Shown piece after piece: positions 12,402 to 23,175 of a stretch of 64,000 bases of DNA. Origin of the DNA: Trichopria drosophilae (Eukaryota > Arthropoda > Insecta > Hymenoptera > Diapriidae); the NCBI GenBank assembly GCA_030407085.1, contig CM059582.1, positions 198,136,001 to 198,200,000 on the forward strand, read 5' to 3'. The notes under the pieces were generated by a model. That model worked only from the letters and a program-made list of their open reading frames with translations. It did not search any database and was not told the origin of the DNA. Numbering within the stretch: the first letter of the stretch is position 1; each line of letters starts with the position of its first letter. The position numbers and the translations under genes are program-made.

Positions 12402-13433
12402 TATTGTAAAATTTAAATTAAATTCTTCGAAACGATTTTTGTATGCCTTTCTGTAAAAATTCATAAAAATAAATATTTTTATACGAAAGCTTGATCAAAA
12501 TTCTACAGAAACCATGTATTGTATTAATTGTTTATACTAATATTTTGCAGCTTAAATCATTTATAAAAATTAAAGTCGAAATGTTGATTTAATGCAAAGA
12601 GTTCTATAATATTTCATACAAGCGATATTTTATTATTATATATGGTCCAAAGTGTTTCATTTCATGTTCTAAAGATTAGATAAGAAAAAAAAAATATGAA
12701 AAAAAAGTTGCACGTTTGGCGTGGAATGCCCCATATAAATCATTGGGAAATTTTATATTTAAATTTAAATTCACTGCAAAATATAATTTATAGGTGCATT
12801 TTATATCTGTATATTCATACCGATATTTACAATATAACAGTGTGGAATATATTGTATAGCTTCTTGATACTTTAAATGTATATGCAATGAGCTCTTTACT
12901 GTTGCATTTTTATGCTTCCTAGATTCGAAATTGACTTTATTCGTATTAGTAATATCAGTCTATTTTTTAATTAAAACATATATACGACAAAATCTTTGGC
13001 GTAATTTAAAATCGATTTATAATCATCCGAAAATCTAAATATATAAAATGTAATTTAATTGATGAATAATAATTGTAATTATTAGTACAGTTCAAATTGC
13101 TGCTATGTTCCTGTAATGCTATTGCATTACTGTTATTTCGTTAGGAGATTAACTATTTAATTATGGACTATATCGATGTTAAATATTACAAATTTTTCTG
13201 CATGTGAAGCTCGTCAGGGAGTATGTAAAGATTAAGAATTTCTAGTTATATCAAAACAACATAAGACTATGATATTGGTCTTGTTTATTTTTTTCATACC
13301 AAGCAGATTGGTGTTACAGTTACAGCACTGTTCAAACGGTTATATTGAAAAAATACACAAATAATGTACATTTGTTGTTATAGAACATGTGGAGATACGG
13401 CTTACGGCTTAAATACAAGAAATGGATATTATT

Positions 13434-13501
13434 CACACACGCACGCACGCACGCACGCACACGCACACGCACACGCACACGCACACGCACACACACACAC
13501 A
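13434..13501. repeat. CACG/CA microsatellite
   Basis: Runs of CACG, then CACACG, then CA occur at the point where Y2 stops matching Y1 and Y3. The duplication probably broke or was rearranged here. Confidence 0.9.
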
Positions 13502-14848
13502 TTTATATGAAAATCTCTGTATTTTTTTTTGGACTTGGCAGGTTTTGCACCACAACGCGATTGATGAAATTAACATCAAAGAGAATAAGTGAAAAGAGGT
13601 TTTAGATTTAAAATTTTGTATTGTTGGAAAATCTCTCCAAAAAAAAGGTTTTGAACTAAAAATCTTATTAATGGTAAAAAAAAGGCTGCTTGAGCAGTTT
13701 CTAAATTTCAAATCTTGTGTTCATGGAAATACTTTCATTGATATAACTCTTGAGATCCAAAGTCTTCTGGCGATGGTGGATATTTTGTTGAAAGAAAGCT
13801 TTACGACTGAAATGTTCCACCGACGGTAAATCTGTAACTAAAAGAAATTTTTCCACCCTTGTTATATACAGGTCGTAATATTCGTAACGTTTTCATTCTT
13901 ACGTTACGTTTAAATTAACGTTTTATTCGTACAATACATTATTTAAAAAGAAAAAATGAAATTACGTAACCATAGCATCAGAAAACATTGTTACAGGGAA
14001 TAAAATTAATTTCCAGTACGCGAGTGTGCGCTCGTGACTGTGTGTCTATGAGTAAATGTAAATTTTATTCAGTAACGTACAAAGTATTTGTTACAAATAT
14101 AAATACACGAATACGCACACGCACACGGATACACACATACATACATACATACATGCATACACACACATATATATATGACGAGTACGCCCATTCAAAGATG
14201 TCGAACTAGACGCAAACAGCTGCTAACTGCAGATGTTTCCCTTTCTGAAAATTATAAAAACTAATAGTACATAATAGATATACAATTCACTATGAAATAT
14301 ATAGTGCCATTCCGGTCCAGTTAAATTGAAATACTGATTGAAATAAGGTTTTCTCAATAACTTCAATACCTTAGTGTAGATGATCTCAAGACGATGCTAA
14401 AACTGATTCAGCAAATTATGAAGTTGTAATTTTAAAACTATACTAAAAATCTAGTGGTGCTTATACCGCCTCGTAAGAAAAGTGAGGTCACAAACTTCCA
14501 GGTATTTGCAGATTGTGTGTGCTTCATGTTGACAATCTGCTAGCTACTTGCTTGATATTACAAATGCGTGCAGCATGTTTGCAGGATATTTAAATGCTGG
14601 AAAATTCCCTAACATTTACCGAGCAACTATGATAGGTGTCACTCGGGCTCTGGTTAAAGAGCCCTCGCGTTTAGAAAAACGTACGATAGCAGATATGTAG
14701 TCAAGCTACATACCACAGATATATCTCTCGTCAACTATACTAACTATTTGATATTATAAATGAGTGCAGGAAGCCAGTGAGATGTGTTATCTCTCGCAAC
14801 TTAAAGCTTCAAACAAATAAGTATGAAACTATGAAAAGGACGATATTG
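13502..14848. other. Unassigned sequence between Y2 and the palindrome
   Basis: Seemingly single-copy sequence within this window, with a second CA/CATA-type microsatellite at about 14105-14175. No gene, RNA or element end is recognised. Confidence 0.4.
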
Positions 14849-15092
14849 ACCGGGGGAAGACAAGATTAAGATTTAGATTAAGACAATGTGACATTTCATT
14901 CACATATGTTAACATTACTCTGATTTCAATAGCAGCATGTATATCTGTATGTAAAAGAAATTGTTTTGTATATCGATGACGTATGTGGCAAATCTAGAAT
15001 TCGGACAACTTTTAAAAAATATTTGCATTATCCACTATTCTGTTCACTTCGGTACAGCATATCTTTATATCGATTACATTGAAGTATATATA

Positions 15093-16491
15093 CAGGGTGA
15101 TCGGCCAACCATTACCCAGCGGCTAACTGTAGATTGTACAGATAATTCTGAGCAACTTTTTCCTCTGAAAAAATTTCCGGGAAGGTACAGTATTTAAGTT
15201 ATTCAACACTAAAATTTAGGGGGAAAAAATCACTTTTTTTGAAATATCTCGGCTCTGTATGAAGGTATCTTAACGAACCGAAGCTCATTTTAAAGATATT
15301 TTCACCTGCAATGAATATTTCTCTTGTTATAGCCATAAAAACGCGGGTAAATACCGATTTTTCAGGTTTTTCGCGTTTAACTCGTTTGGACACATAGCTA
15401 TCGAAATATCACACTGGAAAAATTTGTAGGCCTTGAAAACACAAACATTTTTTGTCCTCTAATACGATGCGATTAAATTAAAACTGAACCCTATTTGTAT
15501 TGGTTTTCATAACATTTTGTTATTAATATCGATTTATTTGTCGAACTGTATTTTGTCAACTTTACGAGGCTCTTGTAGGGTTCAGTTTTAATTTAATCGC
15601 ATCGTATTAGAGGACAAAAAATTTTTGTTTTTTCACGGCCTTCAACTTTTTTCTGTGTGATATTTCGGTAACTATGTGTCGAAACGAGTTAAACGCGAAA
15701 ATCCTGAAAAATCGGCATTTATCCCGTTTTTATGGCTATAACAAGAGAGATATTCAAAAGGAAAAGGACAGGTTATTTTCCCCCGCATTAATGACGATTT
15801 GTCTATTTGCGGGTCGGCTCTCGGGTGGAGAGGCACAGGACAGAGACAGACAGTACAATGACAGAACTAGGCATATACAACACAACACCCACCCAGAGCC
15901 AGTCCCCCCTACCCCAATATCGGTACCACCAGCAGATTCGGCGGTCTGTGCCTTAGCGAGTACGACGCGGGGCTTATCCCCTCTTTATCCGAGATAAGAC
16001 CCACGACGTAACGACCGCGGATAAGACGCTGACGGTACCGATAACTGCCGACGGGGGTCGGCTGCGGTCCCAAATTCGTACCTTCGCCCAGCAAAGTTCC
16101 CCGGTTATTCCACACTGGACATAAGCAGAGAAAATTGCAGGACGGGGATTCGAACTCGGGCCCTTCGCGACGTTCAGTTCGGGCGGACTAAGACTGACGC
16201 CTTAGCCCGCACGACCATCACGCCGTCAAGAGAGATATTCATTGTAGATCAAAAACCAATAGAAACAATTTATAGAGCTTTAAAATATCTTTAAAATGAG
16301 CTCCGGTTCGTTAAGGTACCTTCAAACCGAGGTCGAGATATTTCAACAAATGTGATTTTTTCACCTAAATTTTAGTGTTGAATAACTTAAAAACTCTACC
16401 TTCCCGAACATTTTTTTAGAGGAAAAAGTTGTTCAGAATTATCTGTAGAATCTAGAGTTAGCCGCTGGGTAATGGTTGGCCGATCACCCTG
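15093..16491. mobile_element. Foldback MITE, TA target, containing a SINE
   Basis: The element is 1399 bp. It starts CAGGGTGATCGGCCAACC and ends with the complement. TA occurs at 15091-15092 and 16492-16493. The right palindrome arm has the empty site: joining the two flanks with a single TA gives exactly the sequence seen near 38165-38184. The two halves are long inverted copies of each other (for example AATTTAATCGCATCGTATTA near 15590 and its complement near 15465). It has no transposase. The ends resemble those of the central transposon (CAGGGTGGCCG), so that enzyme family might have moved it; that is inference. Confidence 0.92.
15757..16226 (-). mobile_element. tRNA-headed SINE, copy 1
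   Basis: A 470-bp insertion lies between perfect 15-bp duplications CAAGAGAGATATTCA (15742-15756 and 16227-16241). Read on the minus strand, it begins GGCGTGATGGTCGTGCGGGC, like the A-box region of a Leu- or Ser-type tRNA. A B-box-like GAGTTCGAATCCC follows (plus-strand 16145-16157), then an unrelated body and a short CCTTTTCCTTTT tail. This is the expected build of a SINE copied by a LINE enzyme, with an internal RNA polymerase III promoter. A second copy is at 32747-33222. Open frames across it are not genes. Confidence 0.92.
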
Positions 16492-17050
16492 TATAATTGA
16501 AATTTAAAATGCGTTGAGTAGCGTATAATTACGAAACATAAAATAATTTTACAAGATAATATTTTATTTATTGTCACATCATGGAAATGTTTTTTAGAAC
16601 TAAAGACTTATTTTTCTTATACTTGTCTATAACACGGGTTTGAAAATGTGTCATTAAAACACCGTGCATACGCTTAACGTTTTTTTAAATATTATTAATA
16701 CCTTCATGTGTGAAAAGCTTAGGAGATTTTTAAGTGAATTAACTTTAATTAAAAGACGCGATGGATATATAAACAGCCACGGAACGCAACAATTGTAAGT
16801 ATTATATACATTTGCCCACATGTAGAAGAATGTACTTGTAATTTAATTGCTTTAAATAAATAGTCTTTCAATTTTATGGCTTACCACGGGGCACTTTTGG
16901 TTGATTTTGTGAAATCCAATAGCAATTAGCGTGAAGATTATTTAGCACACGTTTCAAATACTGAATTTGATAGAACCATGGATTTAAATTTCGTATGTTA
17001 TTACCGAAAATACTTTCCTACCATATTTGAAAAACCAATTGAATACTGAT

Positions 17051-17965
17051 AATACATATTACAAGTAAATATTCGCTCCGAAATATTTTCGACTTGCTAC
17101 TCAATATTGCGATGAATTCTTTAAAAATGCGGGTTGTACGTACTCCAGTTATTTTAATTCTGCAAGTGAGTTGTTAATTAGCATGACAATTCTTCTTCAT
17201 ACTTACCAAAATACCACTTTTGGTAACCCGCGTTGTTCTCCCGACAACGGTAATATAAAATTCCAACTACCCAGTCGTAAAGTAATATAACGCGGATACG
17301 AGCTTCCATTACTTCGACCCAGACTAAGTCTGGACGAAGTATTGAATTTGGTCACTTCGGGCAAAAAAATTACCATATAGTTTTTCATCAAATGTCGACG
17401 TTTCAGACCCTAAGGAACCCAAATCAACAATAAAAAAATTTTTGTCCGTGATCTTGTACGTACGTACGTCCCGTTTTTTTGTCTCGCGATAACTCGCGAA
17501 CGGATAAGCGTATCGACATAAATTTTTTTTTAAAATGCGCGTCTTGGCATAACTTAGATCTGATTGGATTTTGGGGCAGATCCACCCGTCCATTACTAAA
17601 TAAAATTAGCCCCAATTAAGTTTCTTTGTAGTTTTTTGCATTTATTTTGAAAAATACAAATTTTATTAAAAAATCTTTCAAAGAAAAAAAGATAGAGCAT
17701 GAAATTCTCTACAAAAAAGGTTTTATGCATTTTCTTCCTAAAGTCAACGATAATGCCATAAAAAACTGGTTTAAAATGTTTATGACTATTGTCTGAAAAA
17801 GTATTGAATTTGGTCATCGCGGCAAAAAAATTACCCTATTGTTTTTCATCAGATTTCGACGTTTCGACCCCCTACCCCCCAGGGGTAGTGTTTGCCAGCT
17901 CCTCGGGCGCGGTGACCCCGTACGGGCGCAAAGTTCATTTACGCCCTTGATACGAAAATAACTAT
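17051..17965. repeat. Dispersed repeat Z, copy 2
   Basis: Near-identical to 137-1047 in the same orientation, apart from a few substitutions. It continues directly into repeat Q at its right end. In the right arm the corresponding junction lacks Z and Q (near 37357), and these lie instead at 34046-35190. Confidence 0.8.
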
Positions 17966-18455
17966 TTCGATATATCTAAAAGATGTCTTATATATATATA
18001 TATCTACAAGATATCCGTCATAGATCTTTTCGACACTTTCTAGATATCTTGGACGAATTATATGTGTATATATTGTATATATAATATCATAATAATACAG
18101 ACAGTAATTAGTAAAACACAGTAAACATGTAATATGCATCGAATAGTCTATTAGAATACAAGTGCATGAAGTAAGTGTTTTGCAACTTTTATATATTAAT
18201 ACTTCGGCTGGCCTGTTGTCGGGGTCGAAGTTTTGAAAATGGTCATTTTCAATTTTCATTCATATAAGAATCACTATATTGTTGTAACACATCTATCGAA
18301 GCCACTTGGGCCTAAATATGATTGGACCCCCAAATATCAATATAATTTTATAATATAATTGAAAGCTGTTAGTAAACAAACGAGTCTTAAGGAATAGCCG
18401 ACTCTCCACTGGGTCGAAGTTTTTGAGCGAGCGAGGCACCACGCCAACACTAGTT
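17960..18455 (-). repeat. Repeat Q, copy 1 (reverse orientation)
   Basis: About 0.5 kb, with further copies at 26693-27046 and 34046-34560 (forward) and 29755-30110 (reverse). It ends in the CTCGCTCGCTCAGAAACTTCG-like segment and holds an AT microrepeat at its inner end. An open frame read toward lower coordinates is shared by all four copies, but it is short and resembles nothing known. Confidence 0.8.
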
Positions 18456-19684
18456 CTTAATTAAATTTCGAAAGAACTGCAAGAATATTGAGAAATATTG
18501 TTGAGCACTTGCAATATCTTACTATCCCAACTTATTAATCTGAAGAATTATAAATTTCTACACAAGTACACGAATGTACTCGTAATTTAAAAACATGCTT
18601 TAAAAATAATTGTACAATTTTATGGCTCACCAAGGGACACTTTTTGATGTCAAAAGATGTATACCATAAACACGAAATTAGTTGTTCGCCAATACACTGA
18701 GAGAGGTTTGGTAATCGGGGACTTCAAAATTTTTGAAATTCTATTGTTCAAATTAAAGTTGAGGTATCTTAATACGAAAAATGAAGTTTAAAAGTCTCAT
18801 AATGGTAACGTACGTCTTAAATAATGTTTTGAACTCAACCAATACCAACTTGTAATCGTGACACTTCTAATTTGTTGGAGAAGCAGTTCAATGTACGTTA
18901 AACTCTTAAAGGTCCAACGATGGGCGCCTCACACGCCCATTGAACCCGCGCACAGCCGTCGGAAGCACAGATGTCGTTTCTGCATTTTGGACGGATCGAC
19001 ATATTCTTAAAAGAACTATATAATGTCCGAAATTACTATGTAAATCAATAGTAATTTATAATAGAATATTTGAACTATCCGTTACCATTAACTTTCATAG
19101 TAAATTTAAAGATTACACAGTAATTTTCCGTACAGATTTGTCGAATATCCTAAAATGGCAGAAATTCTTTTTTTTATATTATAATATATTATAATATAAA
19201 AAAAAATAATAATATATAATATAATAATAAATATATATAATATTAAAAATAAATAAATAAATAAATATATAATAATATAAAAAAAAGATATAATATAAAA
19301 TTTCTCTAAAAGTCTTCAATACACTGAATTTCACCGTAAAAAATCAGAATTGAGCCACTCTCCCCTGAAAGTCACACTCATTTTATACTAAAGTGAAATT
19401 TCGCTTCTTACTAAATCCTATAATGAAAATAATATAATACTTTAGTGAAAACATCAATAGACTATATAATGCATTTTTATCAATTGTTGTTGCTGCTTCT
19501 CATTGTTAAAATATGTTTTAACCCTTAGCGTCACGGTTGTGACTCACGTTTACTGCCTGGATTTCTTTGAATTTTAATTATTTACGTCTAAGTTGACGTT
19601 TTCTGATTGGTCTTTTTGCTATTTTCTGTTATAGTAATACTTAAAGAACATATTCATATGACTAAAAATACATAATTGTTTATT
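18456..19684. other. Unassigned left-arm sequence with AT-rich tract
   Basis: 18456-18705 pairs with 37107-37357 in the right arm. The rest is found only on the left. An AT-only microsatellite-like tract spans about 19165-19310. TTAACCCTTAGCGTCACG at 19518 may be the end of a decayed piggyBac-like element reaching about 20576 (its other end reads GTGACTCAAAGTGTT, in inverted orientation), but its right TTAA is altered to TTGA. Confidence 0.35.
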
Positions 19685-20359
19685 CATGGTGGCTGCTATC
19701 AGGGAAAACCGGGAAAACCGGGAAAAGTCAGGGAATTTCATGAACTAGTCAGGGAATCAGGGAAAAGTCAGGGAATTTCAAAATTGGTCAGGGAAAATTA
19801 TTGCTGGGTCGCTGAAAAAAACGAAATACCGAAAAAACTCAATATTTTTTACTAAAAAACTAAATAATAAATTCTATTTTAATTACATTGAATTAGTGAT
19901 AATCTTTTGTTGACATTCATTTCTCGAGCGTTGTTTCTTGTCTGTGTATCGACATGCGCGAGAGTCATTCGTTTGTCTCGCGGATTCGCAGTCACGCGGT
20001 CACCTCTAATTGTTTATACCTGAGAGATCGAGAAATTGAGCGGCTTATTGCTTGCATCAGTTGAGACATTGGAAGTTTCGAACATTTTATAAAAATGTTA
20101 TATTGTTTTATATTTTATATTAAGCTTAAGAAATCCAAAGATTGTTACCAAAGATCTAACATTTGTAAACTAAAATTACAAAATATATTATTAAATATAG
20201 TTTATTCGTTGTTCATTGAGAAGTATGTCAAATACCGTTCCCTCTTTTATTTTTTAATCATTACTATTCATTTATTAATAGCAATCATTAAAATATAAGT
20301 CAGGGAAAAGTCAGGGAAAAGTCAGGAAATTTTTTTCTTGGAAAAAGGCGGCCACCATG
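19685..20359. mobile_element. CATGGTGGC element with GGGAAAA-type subterminal repeats
   Basis: The element is 675 bp with short inverted ends CATGGTGGC and GCCACCATG and a 5-bp flanking duplication TTATT (19680-19684 and 20360-20364). Both ends carry tandem copies of a motif built on GTCAGGGAAAA and CAGGGAATTTCA. It has no transposase; an open frame at 20095-20298 is AT-rich and unrecognised. The superfamily is undetermined. Confidence 0.7.
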
Positions 20360-20364
20360 TTATT

Positions 20365-20934
20365 GTTCTCGTTATATAAATAAACACAGAAAAATAATTA
20401 CTTGAAATTTGGATTGTATAATTTTTTGTTGCGAGATGTAATAAGACGTGAATTTTTACGAAAATGTATTTGATGAATTTCGTAAAGCTGACATTGGATT
20501 CGTAAACAACAAAATCGAAAACCCCCGAGCATCGAGTTTCAAATTCAGTGAAAAGAAAAATGCGTGACTCAAAGTGTTGAACAATTTTTTCTACTTCTAG
20601 AGGTTATAAAGATAATCTTATAATTTTTGTGGATGTTTTAATTTTTTGTGCAAGTAGCCAAGTATTATTAAATAGTATTATTGAAAAAATGCGATGCGAG
20701 ATCTCAGCGCCACGAATGGTGAAATTGGGACTTCTACCGATGGGCGTCTGAGACACCCATCATTGGAGCGTCACGCATCAAACTATAGAGCTCTAAGCGT
20801 TCAATGAAACGTTGAACTGTTTCACGACTAGATTGGACATGTACCAATACACTTTTAGAGGTGTCATAATACAGACTGTTATTGTAAAGTAAACTTTACG
20901 CACTCGATTATACTTTACACATGGAAAAGCCGCT
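20365..20934. other. Unassigned left-arm sequence
   Basis: AT-rich and without recognisable genes. GATGGGCGTCTGAGACACCC near 20739 is a short inverted repeat that resembles GATGGGCGCC near 18917. Confidence 0.3.
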
Positions 20935-22397
20935 CGTAAACAGTATTTCGGCACACGTGTGTATGTGTAAAGTTCTTTACGCATACGCATTTGTATCGAA
21001 AAATACTATTTTAAGATGACATTACATTTATGCTAAATAATGTTGCCATTCAAGATTTCATCCACCCCCCCCCCCTCATGCCCACGTCCACCTTGGGGTT
21101 GGGGTGTTGTAGTCCCTTTCAAAAAATACATTTTTTGGAAAATTGTTTCACGTTTTTCGGAGTTTTCTGAAATTTTAATTGTGGCGAAAGTTATCCAGCC
21201 GTCCGCGGACTTTCGGTACATCCGCATATCTTGTCATATAAATAAAATATCTTTAAAAATTATGAAATAGTGTTCGATTCACGAATTTGGGGAAAATACG
21301 GCAAAATTAAACGTTTAAGGAGAACAATTTTTTTTTTTTAAATGGCTATTAAATTTATCAAATTCAATACGTCCTTCAGTTCTATGGACTGGGTCTAAGT
21401 AATTAAATCAAAGACCATGTTAACGTTTAGACTACCGGCACTTTTGTCGTTCGAACAGATTTTTTTCAGGTACAATTTATGTATCCAAAGGTTAAATAGC
21501 TCCAAACGCGCATTAAAGGTCGTAGCTGGCGCATACATATGGACAAATCTACAGAACCTTTCATTTTTGTGAAATATCCATAATTCCATAATTATTAAGG
21601 CTTTAGGAATGTTTAAAAAATATACTTATTTCGTATTCCAAAGCATTTTTATGTAATAGCAAGATGCAGTCAAAATTTTAAAAACTTGGAAAATGTAAAT
21701 GAAATAATTAAATATTTTTCAAAATCTCTCTTTTGCTAAACACACGGCCCCGGGTTTAAGGCATTGATCTGACGTTCAACTTGTAACTGCACATACTAGA
21801 AAACAGTATTATAAGGCACAGTTATGTGCGCAAAGTTTATTATAAGATTTCAGTATTCGTTTGACATGAAATAACTTTTTGTGAAATTCACATTTTATTG
21901 ATATTTTGCCGTTTCATGCTTGCGGCCGTTAATAACCCAACGAAATAATAAATGCTTATTATTCCTGAGAGAAAAATGTAGAAATCTAGCCATATTACGA
22001 ATATGTACTCGTTATACATCTATGTCAAGATAAAGTTGAAATAAATAATAAAATTCGTGCAACCATAAAAAATTTTACATTATCGTGGAGCACATATCTA
22101 ATAAGTTTTTAATGTTTTTTAATGTTTTTTGATGTCTGTGATTCCATCGATCAATCATTCATTAACAGAAATTATAAGCGCCGCAAATAATACGTATTAA
22201 ATTGATATTCGCATATTGTGGTTCCTTTTTATCGTTCTTTTTAATTGGTAGGGCTGATTTTTGTATTTTTCTTAATTCAATAATATATCAGGATGTTTCA
22301 ACCCTTTCGTAAAGAAAATTTACCAAAACTTAAAAAATTATTACTAATAAGTTTTTTATTAATAGTTCGATTTCTCTCAACATATCACCGCCTATTA
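20935..22397. repeat. Palindrome block ii, left copy
   Basis: Pairs in reverse with about 30300-31760. Landmarks are a C-run at 21063-21074, mirrored by the G-run at about 31612-31627, and a CACACGTGTGTATGTGTAAAG segment near 20953. Open frames at 21395-21589 and the equivalent 31102-31308 are shared only because the block is duplicated. No gene called. Confidence 0.8.
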
Positions 22398-23001
22398 CAC
22401 GGAGAAAAATTGTCTCCTTAGAACTCCGTGCAGCACATGGTTCGAGTCGGTGGTACTTGATTTGCCCGAGGGATGGGGCGGCACAACACCGGAGAAAGCT
22501 TTACAGAAAGCGTCGCAACTTTGTAAGAACACCTGTCACGTGAAAATCCGTGCAGCGGTAGTGGGGAATAGGTGGTTCTTGATTTGTCCACGGAATAGCG
22601 TGCGAAGCGCCGGTAAACCGTTTACAACGTGTGTTGAAACTCTGGGCATACATATGCACACTCGTTTGCTTGGAGCTGCACGGCAAAAGTCTGTGCAGTG
22701 GCTGACTGCATGCACTCTGCAGACCCAGCAGCGAAAAAGTTTACACATGTATATGCCGAGAGTTTCGACTCGCGCTGTAAAACTTCTTTCGACGCTTCGC
22801 ACGCCATTACGCGGGGAAGTAGGGTACTACCGATTCAGCATATCGATGCACGAAATTCCATGGGGGCACTAGTGATCGCAGAGTTTCGACTCCCTCTGTA
22901 AACTTTTCGTGGATGCTCCTACGCGCTATTCCACGTTCAAGTCAAGTAGCACCGATTCGCCAGCGCTGCCCAGTGTAACACCGAGCCAATTTTTCTCCGT
23001 G
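22398..23001. mobile_element. GC-rich MITE with CACGGAG ends, TA target
   Basis: The element is 604 bp with inverted ends CACGGAGAAAAATTG and CAATTTTTCTCCGTG, and TA at 22396-22397 and 23002-23003. The right palindrome arm has the empty site CCTATTAAGGATGG in reverse (near 30289-30302). The interior is clearly more GC-rich than its surroundings and built of degenerate units of roughly 100 bp, partly inverted, containing CCGTGCAGC and TTTCGACTC-like motifs. Overlapping open frames on both strands (22450-22901) are by-products of those units. Confidence 0.92.
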
Positions 23002-23175
23002 TAAGGATGGTTTTCATATTTAATGGCATGAAATATGATTTATTTGATACACACATTATTATACCATAAAATATTACTGTTGGGGAAACGAATATCTGTC
23101 ATTTTGACTATTAAAACTACCAATTATTAACTGGCGCATATATTCGCTAGGGCGGCAGTCTAAACGTTACAGGAA
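23002..23175. repeat. Palindrome block ii, left copy, inner part
   Basis: Pairs in reverse with 30112-30300. Matching stops just after CGTTACAGGAAGATTT, where the right arm joins directly to repeat Q. Confidence 0.8.

Larger units (their letters stand above)
8956..12733 (+). mobile_element. DNA transposon X, copy 1
   Basis: The element is 3778 bp. Its ends are inverted repeats: GGGGCATTCCACACCAAA at the left and its complement at the right. Similarity between the arms runs about 0.85 kb inward (8956 to about 9805, and about 11500-12733 once the nested MITE is discounted). It is flanked by TA (8954-8955 and 12734-12735); comparison with the empty site in Y1 supports a TA duplication. Inside is a decayed transposase gene (10126-11446) and a nested MITE (12003-12401). 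It is related to element W at 25393-26640. I could not assign the superfamily. Confidence 0.85.
5170..13433. repeat. Segmental duplication Y, copy 2 (with zinc-finger gene and X1)
   Basis: This copy matches Y3 (39725-49067) from CACAACGTTAAAATATTAAC at the left end, through the zinc-finger gene, its upstream region (6498-7707) and the X insertion, to near AAATACAAGAAATGGATATT, where a CA-rich microsatellite replaces the normal right end. The intergenic parts 6498-8955 and 12734-13433 hold no other gene that I can support. Flanking sequence differs between copies, so the unit moved as DNA several kilobases long; its ends show no inverted repeats or obvious target duplication. Confidence 0.85.

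Noticed and set aside
13387..13711. Open frames across CA/GT microsatellites (also 38881-39111)
   Set aside because: Translations are simple TRTR or VCVC runs.
15199..16115. Open frames in the foldback MITE and SINE (also 32736-33252)
   Set aside because: They overlap non-coding element sequence and SINE body; different frames are open in the two SINE copies.
16145..16226. tRNA gene on the minus strand
   Set aside because: The A/B-box-like head belongs to a SINE with target duplications and no proper acceptor stem; the same is true at 33139-33222.
22450..22901. Cluster of open frames on both strands
   Set aside because: They lie wholly inside the 604-bp MITE and arise from its GC-rich internal repeats.
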